A DNA stretch of 52,240 nt from the NCBI GenBank assembly GCA_964358485.1, contig CAYHPY010000018.1, forward strand, positions 1 through 52,240, read 5' to 3'. Within the stretch, counting starts at the first letter, position 1; each line of letters begins with the position of its first letter. The notes beneath the pieces are model-generated. The model was not told the origin of the DNA. It saw only the letters and a list, made by a program, of their open reading frames with translations, and did not search any database. Below are positions 16,537 to 24,887 of this stretch, in pieces. A program made the position numbers and the translations under genes. Origin of the DNA: CAYHPY01 sp964358485. Lineage in GTDB: Bacteria > Elusimicrobiota > Elusimicrobia > UBA1565 > UBA9628.

Positions 16537-17957
16537 CGGTCCCGGACCTCGAATATCTCAAACCCGTAATCATGGTCGGAGTGGGCCCGTCGGAAGAATC
16601 GGGGGTCGGCCAGGCGCGCGCGGGCGTCTTGGACCGCTCTCCGCAGGAAGGAGGAATGGTCCCGGGTGAGTCCGACTTCGACCCGCTGAAACAAGACCCA
16701 GCGGACCCGGCGGTCCTTGAGCTTCCGGGACAGTTCCGCGGGATCGGCGGCGTCGGGGATGGAAGTTGCCGGAAGGCCGCTCAAAAAACCGTCCCGGACG
16801 AAAAGGAGGCTGGCCAGGCCGTCCTGGGGCGTGGAATTTTCCTTGAGCCAGCCGTAGGCGGGCGCCAATTCCGGGAAAGACATGTGGTTGGGTTTGAGCC
16901 AATGCGGGACATGGAACGCGATTTGACAGGCGAGCATGGCGCCAAAAAGAAAACGGGCATGCTTGCGCAGGCCGTCGGCCGCGGTGTAGAGGATCAGGGG
17001 GAGCAGGGGGAGCAGGTAGCGCTCGTACTGCCAGCCCCAGAACACGTGCATCCCGAGGGCGGCCCCCAAGGACAGGACGGCGGGCTCGGTCCAATCCCAT
17101 TTGGCCTTGCGGGCGGCGCCCCAAAGCGAGAGGGCGGCCAGGACGCCGCCGAGCCAAGTCCCCGCCGAGGTCCGTCCCCAGTTGTGGGGAAGAAAACAAC
17201 CGCCGTAGGCTTTGAGATAGAACAGGACGTTGTCCAAGGGAACCATGAGGGCCTCGGTCCATGTCCGCCCTTGGTAGCTGATGGTCCATTCAGAAAAATT
17301 GTCGACGCGGCCCGCGCGCGACTCGCTCCAGTACGACCAGAGGAGGAGCCCGATCGCGGTCGGGGCCAACAGGCGCCCCGTTTCTTTCCACCCGCGGTCG
17401 CGCATCGATCGCGGGAGCGCGCCCGGGACCAGGCTCAGCCCCGCCCCCCGGATTTGGGTGATGGCCAGGAGAATCCAGGGCGCGGCGGCGGAAGGCTTTG
17501 GCCTTTCCAGGAGGCTCAGGAAAAGGAGGCAGAGCAGGGTGTAGGGGGTCTCGGACATCACGCAACCCGACTGGGCCAGGACCAGGGGCGAGGTGGCGAA
17601 TACCAGCGCCCCGAGCAGGGCCTCGGTCTCGCCGAGCTTGGTTTTCAGCCAAGCCCAAACCGCCCAGGGGCAGGCGGCCAGGAGCAGGGCCGCGAAAATT
17701 TGGAAGAGTCCCATTCGGTCCGGGGCCAGCCAGGCCAGCGGGGTCAATAGAATCGGCAAGCCCGGGGTCACATCGGTCAGCGGGGGAGTCCCGAGGGCGG
17801 TCAGAAGGGCGTAACGGCCTTCGGCCAGGGAATGGGCGCCGATAATGTAGAACAGGTCGTCCTGCTGGCGGCCCAGGTATTGCGCGGGGGCCGCGGCCAG
17901 GATCAAGGCGCCAGCGGCGGCCAGGAGCCAGGGCGTCGCGTCGGTTCGGGAGGGCAT
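16533..17957 (-). CDS. PMT/ArnT-like membrane glycosyltransferase candidate
   Basis: 474 aa. N-terminal helix, then YLGRQQDDLFYIIGAHSLAE with the DD pair expected in the first periplasmic loop of GT-C enzymes, followed by TPGLPILLTPLAWL and several more helices; the final 100 residues are soluble. The start codon at 17957 lies only 5 nt after the encoded CCA end of tRNA-Ser, so the gene is almost certainly transcribed from the tRNA promoter as first cistron of a three-gene run (17957 to 13364). Confidence 0.65.
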   Translation of the reverse strand: MPSRTDATPWLLAAAGALILAAAPAQYLGRQQDDLFYIIGAHSLAEGRYALLTALGTPPLTDVTPGLPILLTPLAWLAPDRMGLFQIFAALLLAACPWAVWAWLKTKLGETEALLGALVFATSPLVLAQSGCVMSETPYTLLCLLFLSLLERPKPSAAAPWILLAITQIRGAGLSLVPGALPRSMRDRGWKETGRLLAPTAIGLLLWSYWSESRAGRVDNFSEWTISYQGRTWTEALMVPLDNVLFYLKAYGGCFLPHNWGRTSAGTWLGGVLAALSLWGAARKAKWDWTEPAVLSLGAALGMHVFWGWQYERYLLPLLPLILYTAADGLRKHARFLFGAMLACQIAFHVPHWLKPNHMSFPELAPAYGWLKENSTPQDGLASLLFVRDGFLSGLPATSIPDAADPAELSRKLKDRRVRWVLFQRVEVGLTRDHSSFLRRAVQDARARLADPRFFRRAHSDHDYGFEIFEVRDR

Positions 17958-17962
17958 AAATC

Positions 17963-18052
17963 TGGCGGAAGGGGGGGGATTCGAACCCCCGAGGGCTGTT
18001 ACACCCTACACGATTTCCAGTCGTGCCGTTTCAACCGCTCACGCACCCTTCC
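17963..18052 (-). tRNA. tRNA-Ser (anticodon GGA)
   Basis: Acceptor GGAAGGG/CCCTTCC, discriminator G and encoded CCA, D-stem CGT/ACG, anticodon stem CACGA/TCGTG around loop CTGGAAA (anticodon 18018-18016), long variable arm and T-arm GGGGG TTCGAAT CCCCC. Unlike the tRNA-Leu at 11863, CCA is encoded here. The next gene starts 5 nt after the CCA. Confidence 0.96.
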
Positions 18053-18070
18053 CAGATTTATCCTGGGTCA

Positions 18071-19228
18071 TTATAGCCTTTTTGGGGGGACGGAGTCCCC
18101 GGCCAGAGGCAGCAGGACCTTGAAGGTGGACCCCTGCCCCTGCGCGCTGTCGACCAGGACCGAGCCGCCGTGGCACTCGACGATCCGCTTGACCAGGGCT
18201 AGGCCCAAGCCCAGGCCGCCGACCTGGCGGCTCATGTATTCGGCGATTTGGTAGAAGGCGTCGAAAATGGTTTTCTGCGCCTCCTCGGGGACTCCCTCTC
18301 CGGTGTCCTTGATGGCGATGAGCAGGGTTTTGTCGAGCTTGCGGGCGCCGACTTCGATCCGGCCGCCCTCCTTGTTGAAGCGGATGGCGTTGCGAAACAG
18401 ATGGAGGAAGGCCCGTTCCAGGAGCTGGGGATCGCCGAGGACCGCCGGGGTCCCGGGCTCGAAGGACAGGCGGACGGTGAGCTTGCGGCCCTCCCATTCG
18501 GTCTTGGTCTGGGCCAGGATGGCTTCGAAAATGGGGAGCACCTGGACCGCGGAGGCCTCGAGCTTGATGTCGGGGCGGCTGACGGCCGAGAAGCGGACGA
18601 TGTCCTCGACCAGCTCCTTGAGGCGCTCGGTTCCCCGGCGGGCCACCGCCACCCGCTCGGCGAATTTGGCGGGGTCGGACGGGGGCATCTTCTCCAGAAT
18701 TTCCAGGGAGCCAAGGACCTGGGCCAGGGGGGTCCGGAGTTCGTGGCTGACCCGCCCGATGAAGCCCTCCTGGAGATGCTCGAGCTTTTTGAGCTCCTGG
18801 TAGGCGGCCTGGAGCTCCTCCCGAAGCTGTTTCTCCGCGGCCAATTCCTTGCGGGTGGACCGGTGGTCGGCGCACCGCTTGAGGACCGCGTGCAGGTAGT
18901 CCTTCTTGAAGGGTTTGAGGATGTAGTCGTAGGCGCCGTCCTTGAGGGCCTGGATGGCGGTCTCCAGGGACGGGGAGCCGGTCATGATGATGACGTCGGT
19001 GGCCGGACGGATGTCCTTGATTTTCTTGAGGACCTCGGTGCCCATCATCCCGGGCATGAACAGGTCGCTGAGCACGATGTCGTAGGGCCGAAGGGCCAGC
19101 TTGGCGATGGCTTCCTCGCCTCCGCCCGCGCCCTCCACCTCGTAGCCGTCCCGTTTGATGGCGGCGCAGGTGACGGCCAGGATGTCGGCGTCATCGTCGA
19201 CGACCAGAATGGTTTCCGAGGAGCTCAT
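18071..19228 (-). CDS. REC + histidine kinase (hybrid two-component sensor)
   Basis: 385 aa. Receiver domain first (acidic DDD at 11-13, phospho-Asp D55 in LSDLFMPG, Lys in LKPFKKD), a coiled-coil-like linker (about 120-155), then HisKA with H162 in GRVSHELRTPL, N-box HLFRNAIRFN, and HATPase G-boxes DTGEGVPEE and GGLGLGLALVK. A REC-HK order without membrane segments implies a cytoplasmic phosphorelay member acting downstream of another kinase. ATG 19228 overlaps the upstream stop by 4 nt; the longer open frame upstream lacks homology. Confidence 0.93.
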   Translation of the reverse strand: MSSSETILVVDDDADILAVTCAAIKRDGYEVEGAGGGEEAIAKLALRPYDIVLSDLFMPGMMGTEVLKKIKDIRPATDVIIMTGSPSLETAIQALKDGAYDYILKPFKKDYLHAVLKRCADHRSTRKELAAEKQLREELQAAYQELKKLEHLQEGFIGRVSHELRTPLAQVLGSLEILEKMPPSDPAKFAERVAVARRGTERLKELVEDIVRFSAVSRPDIKLEASAVQVLPIFEAILAQTKTEWEGRKLTVRLSFEPGTPAVLGDPQLLERAFLHLFRNAIRFNKEGGRIEVGARKLDKTLLIAIKDTGEGVPEEAQKTIFDAFYQIAEYMSRQVGGLGLGLALVKRIVECHGGSVLVDSAQGQGSTFKVLLPLAGDSVPPKRL

Positions 19229-20106
19229 TTCGTGAGACCCGCGCGGCGGGCTCCTTTGAGAAATCGCCTGAGATGCCTGCGGGCGTAAGCCGAGAAATCG
19301 AAGTCCAGCCGGCTCAGCCGGGATTGGATGAGGCCCCAAAAGCCCTCGCGCAAATCCGAGGCGAGCATCATGAGCGAAAGCCGCCGTAAGGCGGCCCCGG
19401 ATGCCGGTATTCCGTAGGCCGAAAGCAGGCGCTTTTGTTGAGGTTCATCGAGCCGTTGGTTGACGCAGAAATTCCCCAGATCAAAGTCGGGATCTCCCAT
19501 GCCGGCGTATTCCCAGTCGATGATGCGGATGGTCCGCCCCTGCTCCAGGAAATTGGCGGCCAGCAGATCGTTGTGGCAGGGGGCCGGGGCGGGGGGCTTG
19601 CCCAGGGCCCGTTGGAGCGCCGGGATCAGGCTGAGCGCGCGGTCGGCCTCGGCCGGAAGGGGGCCGCCCCGGCGGCGGGCCAGGAGGGCGTAGCGCCGGG
19701 CCGAATCGAAGGGGGAGAAGCGCCCCGGAAAACGCGGGCCTCCGTGGATTTGGCGCAAGCGGCGGCCGATCCTTCGGATGGCTTCGGGCCGGCGCGCGCG
19801 GGCCGGGGTCATGGTCCGGCCCGGGATAAAGCGCGTGACCAGGGCGCGGTCACGGGGAAAAAAGGCCACGACTTCGGCGCCGATTCCCAGGGAAGCGGCG
19901 GCGCGGCTGGCCGCCGCTTCCCGGCGGCGGTCGATGCCGAGAAAACGCGCGCCCTCCCCGCCCAGGCGCACGACCAGGCGGGCGCCGCCGGACTCAATCC
20001 GGAAATTCCGGTTGGTGATTCCCCCGGAGAGCGGGATCACCCGGGATTTTTCGGGGTCCACTCCGGGCAGACGCCCCAGAACCTTTCGGAGCCGGGCATC
20101 GTTCAT
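19225..20106 (-). CDS. aminoglycoside/choline phosphotransferase-family kinase
   Basis: 293 aa. Protein-kinase-like fold with the catalytic loop HNDLLAANFL and the metal-binding IIDWEYAGMGDPDFDLGNF; an N-terminal GGITNRNFRI matches the nucleotide loop of choline/ethanolamine kinases. These features fit a small-molecule kinase acting on choline, ethanolamine or a sugar; substrate unknown. The middle is unusually Arg-rich. ATG 20106 overlaps the stop of the IMPase-like gene, so the two form one operon with the kinase at 18071. Confidence 0.8.
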   Translation of the reverse strand: MNDARLRKVLGRLPGVDPEKSRVIPLSGGITNRNFRIESGGARLVVRLGGEGARFLGIDRRREAAASRAAASLGIGAEVVAFFPRDRALVTRFIPGRTMTPARARRPEAIRRIGRRLRQIHGGPRFPGRFSPFDSARRYALLARRRGGPLPAEADRALSLIPALQRALGKPPAPAPCHNDLLAANFLEQGRTIRIIDWEYAGMGDPDFDLGNFCVNQRLDEPQQKRLLSAYGIPASGAALRRLSLMMLASDLREGFWGLIQSRLSRLDFDFSAYARRHLRRFLKGARRAGLTK

Positions 20107-20909
20107 GCGGCCGCCTCGGCCGGGGCGAAGAGCCCCTCCAGCCATTCGACCACCTCCGGCCGCCCGAGGATGATCCCGTGAAAGGCGGAGGCGCCGTCGC
20201 CTTGGCGCTCGAGCCCCAGGTAGCGGCCCCCGGCTTCCTCGATAAGGACTTGGCTTGCCGCAAGATCCCAAACCCTGATTCCGTAATCCACCATGGCGCC
20301 GATGGCGCCGGAGAAAGCCAGGGTGTGGCCGAAACAGTCGGCGTAGGAGCGGACCTGGGGATGGCGAAGCAGGAGGCGGTCGTATTCTGCTTCCCGCCCC
20401 ATTTTCTTGAAATGCCCGCGGTCTCCCGTGGCGACGATCTCCTCCTCCGGGGAGCGGCCGTTCTTTTTCAGGCGGAGCTTGTCTTGGTTTCGCCACGCCC
20501 CGAGGCCCGCCCCGGCGCTGAAGCGTTCCTTGAGGGCCGGATGGTCGATGACCCCGACCACCGGAAGCCCTTCGTGAAATAGGCCCAGGATGCTGCCGTA
20601 GAGGGGGATGCCCCGGGTGAAGCTCAAGGTCCCATCGATGGGGTCCAGGATCCATTGGTACGGGGAATCGGGGTTCACGGCGGGAAGCTCCTCTCCGAGG
20701 ATGCCGTGGTCCGGGTAGCGGCGGGAGATTTCGGCGCGGAAGCTTTTCTCGGCCGCCAGGTCCGCGTCGGTGACGAAGCTCGAGTCGGGCTTGGTCCGGA
20801 CTCTGAAGCCGTTTTGGGCCTTGGCCAGGATGACGCGGCGGGCCGCCTCGGACATTTCCCGGGCCGCGCTCAACAGCCGGCGCCTCTCGGAGATCGGCAG
20901 GGCGATCAT
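20103..20909 (-). CDS. inositol monophosphatase-family phosphatase
   Basis: 268 aa. The Mg-binding signatures are present: Glu in GILGEELP, WILDPIDGTLSFTRG, and the C-terminal YGIRVWDLAASQVLIEEAGG. Family members dephosphorylate inositol-P, histidinol-P or PAP; the motif pattern resembles the histidinol-phosphatase (HisN-like) branch, but this cannot be settled here. First gene of a three-gene minus operon. A TAGTAT hexamer ends 9 nt before ATG and no Shine-Dalgarno is seen. Confidence 0.87.
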   Translation of the reverse strand: MIALPISERRRLLSAAREMSEAARRVILAKAQNGFRVRTKPDSSFVTDADLAAEKSFRAEISRRYPDHGILGEELPAVNPDSPYQWILDPIDGTLSFTRGIPLYGSILGLFHEGLPVVGVIDHPALKERFSAGAGLGAWRNQDKLRLKKNGRSPEEEIVATGDRGHFKKMGREAEYDRLLLRHPQVRSYADCFGHTLAFSGAIGAMVDYGIRVWDLAASQVLIEEAGGRYLGLERQGDGASAFHGIILGRPEVVEWLEGLFAPAEAAA

Positions 20910-20918
20910 CGTAAAACG

Positions 20919-20938
20919 ATACTAAATTTCGATATACT
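20919..20938. promoter_or_regulatory. overlapping divergent -10 boxes with almost no leader
   Basis: The 36-bp spacer between two divergent ATGs (20909 minus, 20946 plus) holds TAGTAT on the minus strand (20924-20919, 9 nt from ATG) and TATACT on the plus strand (20933-20938, 7 nt from ATG). If real, both mRNAs are leaderless or nearly so, and polymerase can bind in only one direction at a time. Confidence 0.5.
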
Positions 20939-20945
20939 AGCCGCC

Positions 20946-23399
20946 ATGGTGGGCAACGCGCGCGTGGTAATCGTCGGAGGGGGGATCATCGGGACCTCGA
21001 TCGCCTACCACCTGGCCGAGGCGGGCTGGACCGACGTGGTGGTCCTCGAACGCTCCAAGCTCACCAGCGGGTCCACCTTCCACGCCGCCGGCCTGGTCGG
21101 CCAGCTACGGTCCTCGCTCAACGTGACGAGGATGCTGGGCTACTCCGTCGATCTTTACTCCAAGCTGGAGAAATTGACCGGCCAGCCGACCGAATGGAAG
21201 GCCGTGGGCGGCCTGCGGATCGCCTCCAGCCGGGACCGCTTCATGGAGCTCAAGCGCCAGGCCACCATGGCGGGGAGCTTCGGCATCAAAGCCGAGGTGC
21301 TGGGCCCGGACGAGGCCCTCAAGCTCTACCCGATCATGAAAAAGGACGGGATCGTGGGGGCGGTGTTTCTGCCGACGGACGGCCAGGTGGAACCGGCCTC
21401 AGTAACTTTGGCCTTGGCCAAAGGGGCAAAAGTTAAGGGTGTTCAGTTTCTGGAAGACGTTAACGTCGAAGGTTTCGTCATTGAAAAAGGTTCCGTTAAA
21501 GGAGTCGTTACGGACCACGGCGAAATTACCACGGAATACGTCGTCAATGCCGCTGGGCAATGGGCTCGGGACCTCGGGCGGCTGGCCGGAGTCAGCGTCC
21601 CGATCCATGCAATGCAACACCAATTTCTAGTCACCGAGCCCATCGCCGATTTGCCGCGCGACCTGCCCACCATGCGCGACCCGGACCTTCTGGTGTACTT
21701 CAAGGAAGAGGCCGGGGCCCTGGTCATGGGGGGCTACGAGCACGACCCTATTCCTTGGGCCTTGGACGGCATTCCCCGCGACTTCAACGGCAAGCTGCTG
21801 GAATCCGACTTCGATCATTTCGAGGAGCTGGCCGCCCTGGCGATCAAGCGCGTCCCGCTCATGGAGACGGTCGGGGTCAAGCGCCTGATCAACGGGCCCG
21901 AGGCCTTCACGCCCGACGGCACCTTCCTGATGGGGGAGGCCCCGGAGGTGCGGGGCTATTTCGTGGCGGCGGGCTTCAACGCCCACGGCATCGCCGCGGG
22001 CGGGGGCGTGGGCAAGATGATGGCCGAATGGATCATCCATGGGGAGCCGTCCTTGGATCTCTGGGCCGTGGACATCCGGCGCTTCACCCAGCACCACCGG
22101 GCCCCCAAGTTCATCCTGGACCGGACCCTGGAGGCCTACGGCCACCATTATTCCATCGCTTGGCCCGACATGGACTGGAAGTCCTGCCGGGGCCTGCGCC
22201 GCAGCCCCCTTCACGAGACCCTCAAGGCCCAAGGGGCGTGCTTTGTCACCAAGCAGGGCTGGGAGCGGCCGAATTGGTTCGCCCCCAAAGGGGCCGAGCC
22301 CGTTGAGGACATGGCCTGGGGCCGTCCGAATTATTTCCCGTTCGTGGCCGCGGAGCACGCGGCCGCCCGCGAGGGGGTGGTCGTGTTCGACCAGACCCCC
22401 TTCAGCAAATTCCTGATCCAGGGGCCCGACGCCCTCAAGTCCCTGGAATGGATCTGCGCCAACAAGATCGACAAGCCGGTCGGTTCCCTGACCTACACCC
22501 AGATGTGCAACAAAAAGGGGGGCATCGAATGCGACCTCACGGTGGCGCGCACGGCGGAGGAGGAGTTTTTCGTCGTGACCGGCACGGCCTTCGCCTTGCA
22601 CGACTTGGCGTGGATCCGAAAGAACCTTCCCAAGGACGCCCGGGTCTCGGTGCTCGACGCCACTTCCTCGCGGGCGGTCCTCAACGTCTGCGGGCCGCGC
22701 TCCCGGGACCTGCTTCAAAAAGTGGTTCGGGAGAACATGGCCGACGAGGCCTTCCCGTTCATGCGCTGCCGGGAAATCCATGTCGGCTGCGCGCCCGCCT
22801 TGGCCCTTCGCGTAACCTATATCGGGGAGCTCGGCTGGGAACTGCACATCCCGACCGAATACGCCGCCCACGCCTACGAGGTTCTCTGGGAGGCCGGGAA
22901 GCAGTTCGGCCTCCGGAACGCGGGTTATCGGGCCATCGAGTCCCTGCGCCTGGAAAAAGGCTACCGCTACTGGAGCGCCGACATCAGCGGCGATTACAAC
23001 CCCTATGAGGCGGGCCTGGGATTTGCCGTCAAGCTGGACAAGGGGGATTTCTTGGGGCGCCAGGCCCTGGAGGCCGTCCGCAAGAACGGGGTCGGCCGCA
23101 AGCTTTGCGGGTTCACCTTGGAAAAGGCGGAGGCGATGCTTTACGGCAACGAAACAATCTACTTGGACGGAACTGTCGTCGGTCGAGTCTCCTCCGGCGG
23201 CTACGGCCACACCGTGGGCAAGTGCATCGCCTTCGGTTACTTGAGCGGCGCGGGCTTGGAACTGGCCAGAGCCGTGGACGCCGGCAAGCGGCCCTCCAAG
23301 CTCGGCGACTTCGAGTTCGAGGTGTTCGGGGAGCGAATCAAGGCGCAGTACGAGCCCAAGCCGCTTTACGATCCTGGGCTTGAAAAAGTGAAGGGTTGA
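20946..23399 (+). CDS. sarcosine/dimethylglycine dehydrogenase-like flavoprotein with GcvT domain
   Basis: 817 aa. N-terminal FAD-binding DAO domain (VVIVGGGIIGTSIAYHLAEA) followed by GSTFHAAGLVG, where His46 is placed like the covalently flavinylated His of the dimethylglycine/sarcosine dehydrogenase group. The C-terminal half (from about residue 430) is a tetrahydrofolate-binding aminomethyltransferase (GcvT) fold: YIGELGWELHIPTEYA and ESLRLEKGYRYWSADIS. Probable reaction: oxidative N-demethylation of a methylated glycine with transfer of the one-carbon unit to tetrahydrofolate. ATG 20946 follows a TATACT box by 7 nt. A patch at 21395-21640 is clearly less GC-rich than the rest. Confidence 0.87.
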   Translation: MVGNARVVIVGGGIIGTSIAYHLAEAGWTDVVVLERSKLTSGSTFHAAGLVGQLRSSLNVTRMLGYSVDLYSKLEKLTGQPTEWKAVGGLRIASSRDRFMELKRQATMAGSFGIKAEVLGPDEALKLYPIMKKDGIVGAVFLPTDGQVEPASVTLALAKGAKVKGVQFLEDVNVEGFVIEKGSVKGVVTDHGEITTEYVVNAAGQWARDLGRLAGVSVPIHAMQHQFLVTEPIADLPRDLPTMRDPDLLVYFKEEAGALVMGGYEHDPIPWALDGIPRDFNGKLLESDFDHFEELAALAIKRVPLMETVGVKRLINGPEAFTPDGTFLMGEAPEVRGYFVAAGFNAHGIAAGGGVGKMMAEWIIHGEPSLDLWAVDIRRFTQHHRAPKFILDRTLEAYGHHYSIAWPDMDWKSCRGLRRSPLHETLKAQGACFVTKQGWERPNWFAPKGAEPVEDMAWGRPNYFPFVAAEHAAAREGVVVFDQTPFSKFLIQGPDALKSLEWICANKIDKPVGSLTYTQMCNKKGGIECDLTVARTAEEEFFVVTGTAFALHDLAWIRKNLPKDARVSVLDATSSRAVLNVCGPRSRDLLQKVVRENMADEAFPFMRCREIHVGCAPALALRVTYIGELGWELHIPTEYAAHAYEVLWEAGKQFGLRNAGYRAIESLRLEKGYRYWSADISGDYNPYEAGLGFAVKLDKGDFLGRQALEAVRKNGVGRKLCGFTLEKAEAMLYGNETIYLDGTVVGRVSSGGYGHTVGKCIAFGYLSGAGLELARAVDAGKRPSKLGDFEFEVFGERIKAQYEPKPLYDPGLEKVKG

Positions 23400-23401
23400 T
23401 T

Positions 23402-23419
23402 CTGGGTCCATGGACCCAG
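23402..23419. repeat. 18-bp perfect palindrome plus UUCG hairpin between two genes
   Basis: CTGGGTCCATGGACCCAG is a perfect dyad 2 bp after the dehydrogenase stop. A second hairpin, CCCC-TTCG-GGGG, lies at 23448-23459 without a T-run. They may terminate the upstream mRNA or regulate the hydrolase gene; sequence alone does not decide. Confidence 0.5.
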
Positions 23420-23465
23420 CCCTGGACCGGGACTAAGGACCCCTTCGGGGAGGGGGATTCTCGGG

Positions 23466-23471
23466 TACAAT
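23466..23471 (+). promoter_or_regulatory. -10 box 7 nt before the serine hydrolase ATG
   Basis: TACAAT at 23466-23471, spacer AACTCCG, then ATG at 23479. There is no Shine-Dalgarno, so a leaderless transcript is likely. No clear -35. Confidence 0.5.
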
Positions 23472-23478
23472 AACTCCG

Positions 23479-24522
23479 ATGGGTTCCCGCTTTCGGGCCT
23501 TCCTCCTTGGGCTCCTCCTTGCCCCCGGTTTCGCACAGGGTGCGACTTTCCCGATTTTTTCCAAAGCCGATGAGCCCCCCGTCCCCGTCGGGGCGCCGGT
23601 CGATCCATTGGCGGCCGTCGTCGAAGACCTTCAAAAGCTTCCCGGCGCCAAGAATTTTCGGTTGGAGCGGCTCGGGTCCGCTCCGGCGGTTCTTCAAGAA
23701 TTCAACTCCGGCCGGTCCCTGGCGATCGGCTCGACTTTCAAGCTATACATCCTGGCGGCCCTGTCCGAGGGCCGGCGCCCTTGGGACGAGGTTCTTCCCA
23801 TCCGGGCCGACTGGACCTCTTTTCCTTCCGGGAGCCTGCACCGGGCCCGTCCGGGCTCCCCGATGACGGTCTGGGGCCTTGCGGCCCTGATGATCTCCCA
23901 GAGCGACAACACCGCCACCGACCACCTCCTCCATCACGCCGGCCGCGCTCAAGTCGAGGGGGTCATGGCCCCGTCCGGACATTCCCGTCCGCAGGACAAC
24001 CGGCCGATGCTCTCCACTTTGGAACTGTTCAAGCTCAAGGCCGACGAGCCTTTGCGCCGCCGCTTCCTGGCGGCCGATGAGGCCGGCCGCCGTCTTCTCC
24101 TGGACTCGGAGGTGGCCGCCCTGCCCCGCCAGAGCGTCGAGGACGCCCTCGGCAATTGGACCAAGCCCATCGCCATCGAGACCGCGGAATGGTTCGCCTC
24201 CGCCGCGGACCTTTGCCGCTTGATGGACCATTTCCGCAGGCGCAACGATCCGACGGTTTTGGACATCCTGGCCATCAATCCGGGCCTGCGCGTCGACCCG
24301 GCCCGGTTCCCCTATGTCGGCTATAAGGGCGGCTCGGAGCCCGGCGTGGTGAACATGACCTTTCTGCTCCGCTCCCGGGACGGCGTTTCCTACGCGCTGA
24401 CCGCGGGTTGGAACGACCCGGCTTCCGAACTCGACATGGACCGGTTTTTCGCGCTCGTCCAGCGCGCCTTGGACGCCGTTCCCACCGGGACGCCCGTTCC
24501 TTCCCCGGCCGCTGCCCGGTAG
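23479..24522 (+). CDS. secreted class A beta-lactamase-fold serine hydrolase
   Basis: 347 aa with a signal peptide (cut near GFAQG). Active-site motifs are in order: SxxK as S85TFK88 in GSTFKLYI, SDN at 142-144 (SQSDNTATD), and a KTG equivalent KGG in GYKGGSEPG. The deacylating Glu of true class A beta-lactamases (ExxLN, omega loop) is not found; instead MLSTLELFKLKAD resembles the esterase-like beta-lactamase relatives (LpqF/ORF12 type, from memory). It is therefore more likely an esterase or peptidoglycan-active hydrolase than a resistance enzyme. Confidence 0.78.
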   Translation: MGSRFRAFLLGLLLAPGFAQGATFPIFSKADEPPVPVGAPVDPLAAVVEDLQKLPGAKNFRLERLGSAPAVLQEFNSGRSLAIGSTFKLYILAALSEGRRPWDEVLPIRADWTSFPSGSLHRARPGSPMTVWGLAALMISQSDNTATDHLLHHAGRAQVEGVMAPSGHSRPQDNRPMLSTLELFKLKADEPLRRRFLAADEAGRRLLLDSEVAALPRQSVEDALGNWTKPIAIETAEWFASAADLCRLMDHFRRRNDPTVLDILAINPGLRVDPARFPYVGYKGGSEPGVVNMTFLLRSRDGVSYALTAGWNDPASELDMDRFFALVQRALDAVPTGTPVPSPAAAR

Positions 24523-24536
24523 ATCTTTATTCCTGG

Positions 24537-24859
24537 AAAGCGCTGAAATTTCCTGAATCTGAACTCGCCGCGCGGCCAATGCCGGTCACTTAAGCGCGAA
24601 GCTCGCGCTCCCGGAGCGAAAAGTCTTGCTTTCTCTTGGAGTTTCTCTGAGATGATACCGCGGTGCCAGGCTTGTAGAACTCGGTCCTGGACCGAGTACT
24701 TCAAGTCTGACGTTCAATTCATTCCGGCGAAATGGTCAGGAATAGGCCGGCATTGCGCTTTCGCGCGCAGTCTACCGATGACAGTCCTCGACGAGGAACA
24801 GCTTAACTGACCGGCATTGGCCGCGCGGCGAGTTCATTTCTATATTTTTTCAGCTCTTT
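24537..24859. mobile_element. MITE-like element with 36-bp inverted repeats
   Basis: Left arm 24560-24595 and right arm 24801-24836 are inverted copies matching at 35 of 36 positions. A shorter outer repeat, AAAGNGCTGAAA, occurs at the same distance outside each arm (24537-24548 and 24848-24859), which gives an element of about 323 bp. The 205-bp interior has no plausible ORF and contains a further palindrome, ACTCGGTCC-T-GGACCGAGT (24677-24696 region), and TCCTCGACGAGGA. No transposase and no clear target duplication are visible. This element fills most of the 365-bp gap between genes at 24522 and 24888. Confidence 0.6.
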
Positions 24860-24887
24860 TTTGGGTTAGGGAGTAATGGGAGTTCGG

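Noticed and set aside
21627..23411. 594-codon open frame antisense to the dehydrogenase
   Set aside because: Shadow of the real gene; low-complexity Gly/Leu/Val composition and no conserved blocks.
23479..24522. Antibiotic-resistance beta-lactamase
   Set aside because: The ExxLN deacylation motif is not found and the KTG box is KGG; calling it a resistance gene is not supported.
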